From Avena insularis (Eukaryota > Streptophyta > Magnoliopsida > Poales > Poaceae): 64,000 bases of DNA. Positions 45,420-56,283 of this stretch are shown here, in pieces. The DNA lies in NCBI GenBank assembly GCA_023614405.1, contig CM042694.1, positions 129,213,711-129,277,710 of the forward strand, in the 5' to 3' direction. The stretch's first letter is position 1. Each line of letters starts with the position of its first letter. The notes under the pieces are model-generated. The model was not told where the DNA came from, did not search any database, and saw nothing but the letters and a program-made list of their open reading frames with translations. The translations under genes and the position numbers were made by a program.

Positions 45420-46932
45420 TGATGACCCACAAGTATAGGGGGTGTATCGCAGTATTTTCGATAAGTAAGAGTGTCGAACCCAACGAGGAGCAGAAGGTGC
45501 TGGCTAGTGGTATGGATCAGGAATTCTCTGCAAATACTTAGCAAACGGGTTTTTAGGGGTTTTCGATAAGGCAAGTAAACAAAGTACGAGTAAATAAAAG
45601 ACAATAGGAATAAATGCAACAAGTGGCCCAATCCTTTATGCAGCAAAGGACAAGCCGGTTGTATTACTTAAGATGACCAAACGTTCTCGAGGACACATGG
45701 AAAGACTGTCAAGTGCTTTCGCTTCATATAGCTGATTAATCTTCTCTAGCTTGCTAAGTGTTGTGTTGGTGAACCTGTGCTAATGTACCGCCCCATACAA
45801 GACTAATACATACTTGTGATTAAACCCCTTGCAAACATCCGTAAGTTCAAGAAAGTATTTAAGGTAGAAACCTAACCACAGCTTTAAACTCTAAGACCCA
45901 TACGTCCCTTGTGCAATGGTTTCCTAATGGGGGTTCAGGTTTCTGTCACTCCGGCAACCCCTATGATTAGTAGCCAAATACACAATGCATTCCCCTAGGC
46001 CCATATAGGTGAAGTGTCATGTAGTCTATGTTCACATGACACCACTAGAAGAAGTACACCACAACTTAAATAACAATCTATTGAATCTTTCTCAATGCAA
46101 CTCCACTACTAACAACAAGACTTCTCCCATGTCCTCAAGAACAAAACGAACTACTCACAAGACATCATATGGATCATGATCAGAGATGTAATAATGATGT
46201 ATAACAATCTGAACATAAACAATAATTCAATGGTTCACTCAATAGCATCAACTACAAAGAGTAATCAACACCGGGAAAGTTTCCCCTATGAACTATGCAA
46301 GATTCAACACAATTGTTACAGCAATATGGAGATGGTGATGATGGTGCTGATGGTGATGATGGTGGTGATGATGATGATGATCCCGATGAAGTCCAGCTTG
46401 ATGGTGGTGTTGATGGCGATGATCTCCCCTCTCCAGGAAGGAATTCCCTCAGCAGAAATCTGTCTGCCGGAGAGATCTTTCTCTCTCGGTGTTTTCCGCC
46501 CCATAGAGGCGGCAGAATCTTTCTGTGGTCGCTCCCCGAGTCTTAGGGTTTCGGGAGGATGATATACGCCAGAGGGGAGAGGCTGGAGTGGGCCAGGGCG
46601 GCCACACCACCTCCAGGCGCGGCCTAGGCCTGCCCGCGCCATGGGGTGGTGTGGGCCCCCTGTAGCCCACCTCCACTCCATCTTCTGGCATCCTTAGTCT
46701 TCTGGAAAAATAGGATTTTCCGTATATTTTCCCGGATTTTCTGATCTGCGCTAATTTTGCCTCCAAGCAGCACCTTTTCCATCAGAATCCTAACTGCAGC
46801 GGTCCATGCTCCAAAAGTCATCAACCATGCAAAAATAGATGAAATATCATAAGTATCACCTCTCAATACGAAATATAGCAATGAATAATAGTGAATTAAG
46901 ACATAGAATAGTGATGCAAAATGGACGTATCA
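45420..46932 (-). repeat. Element B 5' LTR (1513 bp)
   Basis: Partner of 39018-40519 with few substitutions. It has an 11-bp net gain at about 46445-46472, where a segment containing CAGCAGAAATCTGTCTGCCG replaces the other copy's sequence. Confidence 0.95.
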
Positions 46933-46937
46933 TTCAT

Positions 46938-48021
46938 CAACAAGGGTATAAATATAAAATAGAATCTAATTACTATGATTTGACCAATAGTAATGAAATT
47001 CAACTTTATAAGATTGGCATAAAGAAATTTTGGAATGTAAAGCATTTTGAAACGTCAAAGTGCAAAGCAACACAATGTGATATTAAATATCAAAATGGGT
47101 AAATAGATGGCACCAAATAAATCGTTGTAGTGTAGATGTAGAGACCATTAGTTAGAAATAGTTAGCACTCAATCAGAATATATAGTGAATCACTTGAATT
47201 CATAAAAGTTTTGGGGTTATTCGATATAACCAAAATAATAGCGAATAAGCCCTTGTAGAGTATTCATTGGAAACTTTGAATATGAAATCCATAGCTGAAA
47301 CCAAAAGAGAAGCAAAACTTGTATTGCTTGGATTTTGGTGCATTCTTGAGAAAGCTCACTTTTAGTGATATTTCTCAATTATGAAGCAAATGGAAGATAG
47401 TGAAAAACACGATGAGGATTCAAAACCCTGCATCAGAGTGTTGAGAAGCGCAACAGACAATGTTCCTGAACGATTCTCTTCGCAAAGGAAAGAATCAATG
47501 ATAATGATCATTGTGTTTTCCCCACTGGTGTTTTCACTACATGAAGTAGGATTTAAAATGTAATCCATATCTAGTATGGAGACATTTGTGAATCATTTGT
47601 CATTATTCTTGAAATATGACATACCTACGAACTACTAAGGAAATAATGGTAAACTAGAATTATGAGAAATCCTAGAAGCAAAATTCACTTGAGATTAGAA
47701 AGCAATTTGTTGCCGAATCTCACAAGTAAAAGGGGTTACTTGAATTTTCCCAAATGACTGCAAAGCCATAGTGGAAAAGGGGGTGAATGACAAAAGCACA
47801 ATTTGTCAAGTATTGGACGAATTCAAATGAATTTGATTCAAGTGTGCTAAATGTCTAGTGGATTTAAAACTAGTAAAAGTACTAGTATCTCATAGTAAAT
47901 CTCCAAGTTTGATATTTGATCAAAGGATTTGAAGTTGTTCAAAATAGTGAGTAGATATGCAATTTGCATGAAATTGAGTGGGAGCTATGAAAGTCTTCCT
48001 AAAACAATATGTGAATGACAT
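46938..48021 (+). other. Element E interior between B and G, non-coding
   Basis: AT-rich sequence with no recognised protein. It corresponds to E sequence downstream of the B insertion and ends at the G TSD ATTTT (48022-48026). Confidence 0.7.
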
Positions 48022-48026
48022 ATTTT

Positions 48027-49662
48027 TGAAGGAGTTATGCCCTATAGGCAAATAATAAAGTGTATTATTTGATATATCTCCTGTATGTTCATAATACGTT
48101 CCATATTGTGCTATAAGCGTATTGTCTGAAAGCGTTAATACCGTGTGGTATGTAAACAAACCGTGTCTCTAGTTACCTCTAGTGAACTAGTTCATTGGTC
48201 ATGAGGATGGTCTGTGTTTCAAGATCATGGGCATTTATGCCAACTGACAATGAGGTCATGTTATTAGTTGAATAACATGATAGAAAAACATCCGATCATT
48301 ATATCATAATGAGATCTAGTTACAAAGTTCACCATTGATGATAAAACACAGAGAACCTCGCAACCTGATCCTTTGACTGTGAGGTAATGCAAATCACCAT
48401 TCTGGAAGCAGCTTAGATGGTTATCAAGAATCATCTCGTAACAGGGTGATCAAAAAGGTGCCACTCAGGTTTTCTGAAGGAATGCGTAGAGGAGTACATA
48501 TCAAGACCAGGATTTGTCTAGTCCATGTAGCAGATGATACATGTGGCCATCTCGGTGACGTTGCATTAATGAAGCTTGCAAGCATGTGACTAGGTCACGG
48601 AATGCAACGACATGAGAACGAGAAAACAAGTTCATCGGTAACGAGATCGAACTAAGGTATAGAGATACCGAAGATCAAGTCTCGGATGAATTAGGTATCG
48701 TATGACAAAGGGAATGGGGAACGACTATCTCACGGTTCGAGCGATTGTATTCATGAAACACACGGGGGTCACATGGCCATCCAGGTCCCTCTGTTGATCA
48801 TTGATATGAGAGTGGTCTCTATCATGTCCGGAGTGTTTCCGAACCGAAGGATGTCACGCTTAAGGGTAGGGACGCTTAGGGTAGATGAGGTATCGTATGA
48901 GAAATAGAGAGAGAGAAACCGAAATAGTTTCGGTAACATCCGATGGAGATCGGAAGGGGTCTGGAAGTTGTTTCGGAGTGAAGGAATGATATAATATGTG
49001 TATTTGAATGTTAATTGGAGAATTAATATTAAATATATATTTTATTTTATTTTTGAAGGCACTATATTGCTAATGGGCCTCACCCGAAGGGAGGCCCAAG
49101 TGGGCAAGGCGCCTAGGGAGTGGGGGCCAGCCGGCCTAGGGCTAGTGGGCCCCCCTAGTGGGGCCCACCTAGGGCTGGCGGCTGCCCCAAGGTGGTCGGC
49201 GGGTGTGGGGATTAGTCCCACACCGCCTGGCCCCTCGGTGGTGAGCCCCCTCCCACTATATAAAGGGGTCCCCTCCCCCTTGGAAATCACCCATTCTTCT
49301 CATTCTCTCTCTCATCTACTGAGGACTTCCCCGTAATATTGGGGAGGACCTCGTGGTTGAGTTCTCCACCTTCACACTACCATCGTGTGATCGGCGATCC
49401 GGCATCTACTTCTTCCGCTGCTCGGCTAGATCGGAGCCCGGTTGACGTCCCCTACACCGGACGTGTGACGAACTTCGGAGGCACCACACTTGGGATGCTA
49501 CTCGTCTTCATCAATATACGCCTTCCTGCGTAAGGCGTGCCTCTCTCTGCAAAGGTATGAATACTGTATTCCTTCTCCGTTACTTATGTCTACATAGTAT
49601 AGATCCTGGTATTAGTGTTCGAGTAGATAGAAAATTTTCGTTTTCTGCTACGGAACCCTTCA
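48027..49662 (+). repeat. Element G 5' LTR (1636 bp)
   Basis: Starts TGAAGGAGTTATGCCCTATA, ends CTACGGAACCCTTCA. The TATA box CTATATAAAGG is at about 49256-49266. Partner 56284-57923. Confidence 0.95.
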
Positions 49663-49663
49663 G

Positions 49664-49675
49664 TGGTATCAGAGC
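49664..49675 (+). other. Element G primer-binding site (initiator tRNA-Met)
   Basis: TGGTATCAGAGC, one base after the 5' LTR. Confidence 0.95.
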
Positions 49676-50639
49676 GGGTCTATGGGTAGACATGTCGTAC
49701 GGATAGAACACATAGCAATATGTTGGCATTGATTCTCTAGTTGCTACCCTCTTTAGTGTTATTGTTCATATCGCGACACTGTTTGATGAAGCGGCCCCCA
49801 ACCGACCTCACGTGGTGATTCACGAGACTGGTCCACAAATCAAAGTGGCTTAGGGGGGTGTCTGTCTCTCTACAGTAGTTGATATGGCATTGACATTAGA
49901 GGGCCCTGAAAAGGGAAGAAGAACGGCAATCATTGAATCCATGTTGTGGCTCGACGTTCGTAGGTGGGAAGAGGTTCTACTGCGAAAGCCCTAAAAGCAG
50001 CGTAAAACATGCAATAGTCAATATAGAAGCGTCTGTCTTCGTTATTGCATAGGGGCAAGTATTATAACATGGCAATGACAAGTTTATGAAACTCTCATTG
50101 AAGCTATTGATGATGATCACAAAGCTATAACCATGTCATAGCACTTCACTTTAGAAGTATTACTTATTGTGCTGGTACACTTACTAGACGGTAGCATAAT
50201 AAGATAATCCCTCATAGTATTCTAGTTATCGTATTCCCCTTGTGTGTGCACCACCAAGAAAGTTCTTCGGTATGAGGCGATCCAGGGTTATAGGCCTGGG
50301 TGTCAGACATATCTATGTTCGCATACAGTGGGTGTAAGCCATGTTGCACTGCGAATACACACGAGTTAGAACTGGTGAGCCTGGCATGTACAGACATGGC
50401 CTCAGAATACAAGAGACTAAAAAGTCGAGCATGAATCACATAGTTGATGTGATCGACATTAGGGAATGTCCACCTTTGATACTGCACTGATGGCCGTGAT
50501 GATCGGGGGAGGTGCAGGGGATAGGGATCATGTGATCACTAAACGAGTAGAGGGATGTTCGTTTAAGTGGGAGTTCCTTTGTTAAAATTTGAACTCATTA
50601 TTATGAACATAGTCAAAACACTTTGCAAATCCTTTGTAG
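49676..50639 (+). other. Element G untranslated leader
   Basis: Non-coding sequence between the PBS and the gag ATG. No long ORF is present. Confidence 0.75.
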
Positions 50640-51547
50640 ATGTCTCGCCCACCCACCTTCAACCTTAGCACTTTCCTCGAGAAGGACAAGCTGAAAACTA
50701 ATGGAACCAACTTCACTGCATGGTTCCGTAATCTTAGGATCCTCCTAGTCCCCTACAAGTTGACTTATGTCAGCGAGGCTGAGCTTCCGGCCAAGCCTGC
50801 AGATTCCGCCTCCCAGGACGAAAAGAATGTCTGGCAGTCCAAGGCGGGCGATTTATCCCTCATCCAGAGTGGAATGCTCTATGCCATGGAGCCGGAGCTT
50901 CAAAAGCGTTTTGAGAAGATGAATGCCTTTGAGATCATTGAGGATCTCAAGGCATCTTTCTCCAGCTCAAGCGAGAGAGGTATGATGCTTCCGAGCTCTT
51001 CTTCTCTGCTAAAATGGAAGAGCATAGTAGTATTAGTGAGCACGTGGTCAAAATGTCTGGCTACGTCAAGCGCTTAAACGCCCTAGATTGCAAAATCCCG
51101 GAGGAGCTCGCTATAGATAGGGTGCTGCACTCGCTACCCCCTAGATATAAGAGTTTTCTGATGAACTACAACATGCAAGGGATGACTAAGACCCTTGATG
51201 AGGTGTTCGCCATGCTCAAAACTGCTGAGGTTGAAATCAAGAAGGAGCACACGGTGCTGATGGTCAACAAGACCACCAACTTTGAGAAACCGGGACAAAA
51301 AGGGAAAGGCAAGGGTAAAAATTCTAAGAGGGATGGCAGGTTTGTTCCTAGCACCTCAAAGACTTCCAAGCCTGGCCCTAAGCCCGGCACTTCGTGCTTC
51401 TACTGCAAAGGGGACGGGCACTGGAAACGCAACTGCCCTAAGTACCTTGAAGACAAGCGAGCTGGCAAGATAGCCATCCCAGACAAAGGTATATATGATA
51501 TACATGTTATTGATGTATTCCTTACGAGCGCCAGGAGTAACACCTAG
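50640..51547 (+). pseudogene. gag: Element G Gag (frameshifted) with CCHC zinc knuckle
   Basis: The ATG at 50640 begins MSRPPTFNLSTFLEKDKLKT. The first frame runs to about 50985 (LKASFSSSSERG). A small indel then shifts to the frame of 51014-51547, which continues with AKMEEHSSISEHVVKMSGYV, LHSLPPRYKSFLMNYNMQGM and a basic linker. A CX2CX4HX4C knuckle follows (CFYCKGDGHWKRNC, about 51394-51435). The protein would form the particle and bind element RNA. A TAG at 51546-51548 ends the frame where Trp normally precedes the protease. Confidence 0.9.
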
Positions 51548-51640
51548 GTATTTGATACCGGATCTGTTGCTCACATTTGTAACTCTCAGCAGGATCTGCA
51601 GAGTAGGAGGCGCCTGAGGAAGGACGAGGTGACGATGCGC
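51548..51640 (+). pseudogene. Element G protease active-site region
   Basis: Directly after the TAG the same frame reads VFDTGSVAHICNSQQDL. DTG is the aspartic protease active site, which cleaves the polyprotein. The stop probably arose from a Trp codon (TGG to TAG), cutting gag from pol. Confidence 0.8.
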
Positions 51641-52251
51641 GTCGGCAATGGTTCGAGAGTCGAACTGATGGCCGTCGGCACCCTGCATCTCCGTCTACCA
51701 TCAGGATTATTGTTGGTTTTGAATAAATGCTATTATGTACCCGCACTGAGTATGAATATTGTGAGTGGGTCTTGCTTGTTGCAAGACCATTATTCGTTTA
51801 AATCAGGAACAAGTGGTTGTTCAATTTATATGAATGATGTTTTCTATGTTCATGCTCCTGTATGTGATGGTTCATTCTTACTTGATCTTGATTATGATAC
51901 ACACATCGATAGTGTTGATGCTAAACGTTATAAGCACAGTGATGATAATTCCATGTACATGTGGCATTGCCATCTTGGTCATATTGGCATAAAACGCATG
52001 AAGAAGCTTCATTCGGAAGGGCTTCTTCGATCGTTGGATTTCGAATCCCTTGATACATGTGAGCCATGCCTCATGGGCAAGATGACCAGGACACCATTCT
52101 CCGGTATAGTGGAGAGAGCCGTAGACCTACTTGGGATCATACATACGGATGTATGTGGACCAATGAGTGTCTCGACGCGCAATGGTTATCGTTACTTTGT
52201 TACCTTTACTGACGACTTGAGCAGATATGGATATATCTACTTGATGAAGCA
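51629..52251 (+). pseudogene. Element G pol: end of protease region and N-terminal half of integrase
   Basis: The frame reads MRVGNGSRVELMAVGTLHLR and CYYVPALSMNIVSGS, then the integrase zinc finger as MWHCHLGHIGIKRMKKLHSE with CEPCLMGKM (HHCC). The start of the core holds the first catalytic Asp (GIIHTDVCGPMS), then RYFVTFTDDLSRYGYIYL. It breaks at 52251, where solo LTR H (TSD AAGCA) is inserted; the reading resumes at 53875. Confidence 0.9.
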
Positions 52252-53874
52252 TGATACATTGCAAATGTATCTATAATTTTTGATGTTCCATGCTTGGTTT
52301 TATCCACTTTCTTGTGTTTTGTTCCAACTTTGGAGTACTTTTCTTATGATTTCTTGGACTAACCTATTAACAAGAGCCACAGTGCCAGCTGCCTATTTTC
52401 TGCTATTTTTGGTTCCAGGAAAGTCACAAAATGAATATTCTCGGAATTGGACGGGACAAAAGCCAAAGTGCCTATTTTTCCGGAAGGGATCAAGTGCCAG
52501 AATACGAGACGGAGAAGGGTCAGACGGCGGCCACACCACCTGGCCGCGCGGCCAGGCCTAGCCCACGCCAGGGGGTGGTGTGGCCAGCCCGGGCACCCCC
52601 TCGGCCTCTCCTTCCGCCTATATATTGCCCTCGGGACGAAAACCCTAAGTACCCGATCAAAAATCCACGAAAGAGTTTGTAGCCACCGTCATCTCCATCC
52701 CTAGATCGGGAGGGATCCGCTCTTCCGGCACCACGCGGAGAGGGGAATTCACCCTGGAGGCCTTCTTCATCACCATGCAAGCCTCTGGTGTGATGCATGA
52801 GTAGTTCATCCTTGGACTACAGATCCATGTAGTAGCTCGATGGCTGGTTCTCCTCCTTTGTGCTTTCATGTTTAGATCTTGTGAGCTCCGTTCATGATCA
52901 AGATCATCTATTTGTAATTCTGCATGTTGTGTTTGCGGGGATCTGATGGATATTGAGATGCTATTTCAGATTGATTATTGATTCTATCATGTCTTTGTTA
53001 TTTGAGATCTTGCATGCTTTTCGTTGTTAGTAGCTATCTTGGCCAAGTAGATGCTAGCAACTCCAAGAGTTAGTATTTATGCTCGATAGTGGGTTCATGC
53101 CTCTAGTAATCTGGGGAAGTGACAGAAATCTCTAAGGTACTAGATGTGATGTTGCTACTAGGGAGAAAACAACAATCCTTTGTTCATAGAACAATCGTAT
53201 TGTTTAGTTTACACGCAGTTCGTAAAGCAATAATCTGTTGCTTGCAACTTAATACTGGAGGGGGTTCGGATGATAACCTGAAGGTGGATTATTAGTCATA
53301 GATGCAGTTGGATGGCGGTCTATGTATTATGTTGTAATGCCCAATCAAGTCTCAAAGGAGTCAAGATGATTAGTATATGCATGTATTGCTTTCTCGGTGT
53401 TTGTCAATTGCCTCGCTGTAATTTGTTCACCCAGCATGTTATCTATCTTAAGGAGAGCCACCTCTAGTGAACTATGGATCATGGTCCTTGTCTTTTACAT
53501 ACAATCTACAATCTTTTACTGCTTTGTGTTTACTTTCTGCAAACTTTTACTTCTTTCCATTCGATACGTTTAATCTTTTGTTTTCCGCAAAACACGGTGA
53601 GATTGACAACCTCATCGCAAGTTGGGGACAAAGTTCTGTGGTTGTGTTGTGTGTCTCACGTTGCTACTAGCACCGGTAGTCGCATACCTTAAAGCTCAGC
53701 TAGTAACACCTTTGGGGTGTTTCCTTGCTCCTACTGGTTCGATTAAACCTTGGTTTCATAACTGAGGGAAACTTGTTGTTGTGCTCATCATACCTTCCTC
53801 TTGGGGTTCCCAACGAGCTCTACATCAACCACGAGTCATCAACACTTTTCTGGGCGCCGTGCATTGAGCCATCA
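52252..53874 (+). mobile_element. Solo LTR H (1623 bp), Athila-like, inside the integrase of G
   Basis: Starts TGATACATTGCAAATGTATC (palindromic) and ends GAGCCATCA. Perfect TSD AAGCA at 52247-52251 and 53875-53879. The TATA box CTATATATTG is at about 52618-52627. Related to the LTRs of element A (shared GATGTTCCATGCTTGGTTTT and a similar 3' part). Its last 50 bp include TTTTCTGGGCGCCGTG, which resembles the start of an Athila PBS region; this is unusual for a solo LTR. Confidence 0.88.
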
Positions 53875-54400
53875 AAGCACAAGTCTGAAACCTTTGAAAA
53901 GTTCAAGGAATTTCAGAAAGAGGTAGAGAATCAACTTAACAAGAAAATCAAGCACCTTCGATCAGATCGAGGAGGCGAGTATTTGAGTTATGAGTTTAAC
54001 ATGCACTTGAAGGACTGTGGGATTATCCCACAACTTACGCCAGCCGGAACACCACAACGTAATGGTGTGTCGGAACGCTGTAACCGAACGCTATTGGATA
54101 GTGTACGGTCCATGATGTCTTTAACTGATTTGTCTATTTCTTTTTGGGGATACGCGTTAGAAACCGCCGCTTTTATTTTAAACCGAGCACCATCCAAATC
54201 CGTGGAGACAACCCCATATGAGATATGGTATGGGCAGAAGCCAAAGTTGTCTTTTCTGAAAGTTTGGGGATGTGAGGCGTATGTTAAGAAACTGCAGCCT
54301 GACAAACTCGAGCCCAAGTCGGAAAAATGTATCTTTGTAGGATATCCAAGGGAAACCATTGGATATACCTTCTACAACAAGCCGAAGGCAAAACGTTTGT
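53875..54400 (+). pseudogene. Element G pol: C-terminal half of integrase
   Basis: It resumes with SETFEKFKEFQKEVENQL. It then holds the second catalytic Asp (HLRSDRGGEYLS), the Glu block (TPQRNGVSERCNRTLLD) and the C-terminal GYALETAAFILNRAPSKSVE, TPYEIWYGQKPKLSFLKVWG and CIFVGYPRETIGYTFYNK. A one-base frame change near 54385 joins it to the RT frame. All three acidic integrase residues are present, but the protein is interrupted by H. Confidence 0.9.
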
Positions 54401-55613
54401 CGCAAAGACTGGCACCTTTCTCAAGAAAAAGTTTCTTGCAAAAGGAGTGAGTGGAAGGAAAATTGAGTTGGATGGAATTGTTGACCCTTCTCTCCATATT
54501 CCGAGTAGCGCAATGGAAGATGTTCCGAAACCGCTCTCCAACATGGAGGAAGAGCCCGTTGATGCTGATCAAAACAATGACATCGAGACTCCTGAGGTTC
54601 GCAGGTCTACAAGGATTCGTGCCACTCCAGATTGGTATAGTAGCCTTGTAATGTCTGTCATCTTAGATAATCAGGAAGAACCTGCAAACTACAAAGAAGC
54701 TATGGATAGTGCTGACTCCGAGAAATGGCTAGAAGCCATGAAATCCAAAATAGGATCCATGCATGAAAACCAAGTTTGGACCCTTGTGGATCTTCCAGAG
54801 GGTCGCAAGGCCGTGGAAAATAAATGGATCTTTAAGAAAAAGACTGATGCGAATGGTAATGTAACCATTCACAAAGCTCGACTTGTCGCAAAGGGGTTTC
54901 GACAAATTCAAGGAGTTGACTACGACGAGACTTACTCTCCCGTAGTGATGCTTAAAGCTGTCAGGATTTTAATAGCAATTAATACACATTTCGACTATGA
55001 AATTTGGCAGATGGATGTCAAGACCGCTTTCCTCAATGGTCACATTGATGAAGAATTGTATATGATGCAACTAGAAGGTTTTGTCAATCCTAAGGATGCT
55101 GGAAAGGTATGCAAACTTCAACGGTCCATTTATGGATTGAAGCAAGCATCTCGGAGCTGGAACCAACGTTTTGATCAAGTGATCAAGAGTTTTGGGTTTG
55201 TCCAAAACCAACAAGAGTTCTATGTTTACAAGAAAGTGAGTGGGAGCTCGGTCGTTTTCTTAGTAGTGTATGTGGATGACATATTACTCATGGGAAACAA
55301 TGTGGATCTTATGAATAGCGTGAAAGCATATTTGAGCAACCAATTTTCCATGAAGGATCTAGGTGAAGCTGCATACATATTGGGAATCAAGATCTATAGA
55401 GATAGATCAAGGCACCTAATAGCATTAAGTCAGAGTACTTACATAGATAAGATTTTGAAGAGGTTAAAAATGGAAAACACCAAAAGGGGTTTTACACCTA
55501 TGGTGAAGAATTGCAACTTGAGTATGACTCAATGTCAATGTCCAGACGATAGAGAGAAGATGTCTTACGTCCCTATGCTTCGCAATAGGATCTATCATGT
55601 ATGCAATGCTTAG
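54401..55613 (+). pseudogene. Element G reverse transcriptase
   Basis: After the frame change the reading is EGKTFVAKTGTFLKKKFL, a linker with ETPEVRRSTRIRATPDWY, then RT from WLEAMKSKIGSMHENQVWTL. Landmarks are NKWIFKKKTDANGNVTIHKA, RLVAKGFRQIQGVDYDETYS, QMDVKTAFLNGHIDEELYMM and KLQRSIYGLKQASRSWNQRF. The catalytic YVDDILLMGNN has YVDD codons at about 55269-55280, followed by FSMKDLGEAAYILGIKIYRD. Small deletions near 55573-55590 shift the frame and end this stretch at 55613. The core is intact, the best preserved RT in the window. Confidence 0.93.
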
Positions 55614-56254
55614 TACCGACCTGATGTGGCATTGGCTCTTAGTTTGACGAGCCGATATCGAGTAATCCGGGACAGATCATCGGACAATTGCTGAAAAATA
55701 TCCTAAAGTTTCTGAGAAGAACAAAGGATATGTTCATGATCTACGGAGGAAATGATGAAGCTCTAAACGTAACTGGTTACGTAGATGCGAGCTGGAATTC
55801 AGATCATGATGACTCAAAGTCTCAAACAGGATTTGTTTTCTTAGTGAATGGTGGGGCGGTAAGCTGGAAAAGCAAGAAGCAGCCGGTGGTGGCACAATCT
55901 TCAATGGAATCTGAATACATTGCTGCAGCTGATGCAGCAAATGAAGCTGTTTGGCTAAGGAATTTCGTCATCGAACTAGGAGTTTTTCCCAATGCACAAC
56001 ACCCTGTGACGATCTATTGTGATAACACGGGAGCTATTGCAAATGCAAGGGAACCAAGAACTCATTCCACATCCAAAAACATCAAGCTTAGATTTCACGT
56101 CATCCGGCAGATTGTTGACGAAGGTGAAGTCAAGATATGCAAAGTAGATACGGAACTGAATGTAGCAGATCCTTTGACTAAAACTCTCCAACATTACAAG
56201 CACGAACAACACCGATATTCCATTGGTGTTAGGTTCCTTCCTATTGTAAACTAG
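55614..56254 (+). pseudogene. Element G RNase H
   Basis: A shifted stretch (PDVALALSLTSRY, about 55620-55660) leads to the frame 55688-56254. It reads FLRRTKDMFMIYGGNDEALN, then VDASWNSDHDD, VAQSSMESEYIAAADAANEA, IYCDNTGAIANAREPRTHS and KIKLR-like IKLRFHVIRQIVDEG, ending ADPLTKTLQHYKHEQHRYSI. The D, E, D residues of RNase H are present. This domain degrades the RNA strand during cDNA synthesis. The frame is open to its natural stop just before the polypurine tract. Confidence 0.92.
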
Positions 56255-56272
56255 TTTTATATACTCTAGTGC

Positions 56273-56283
56273 AAGTGGGAGAC
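56273..56283 (+). other. Element G polypurine tract
   Basis: AAGTGGGAGAC directly before the 3' LTR. Confidence 0.9.

Larger units (their letters stand above)
39018..46932 (-). mobile_element. Element B: non-autonomous Athila-like Gypsy with gag
   Basis: LTRs at 39018-40519 and 45420-46932. Perfect TSD TTCAT at 39013-39017 and 46933-46937. The polypurine tract lies beside the left LTR and gag beside the right, so it is on the - strand. The interior is 4.9 kb with gag (44639-45346), a second ORF (43733-44623) and no pol. LTRs are highly similar, so it is among the younger insertions here. Inserted in E. Confidence 0.95.
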
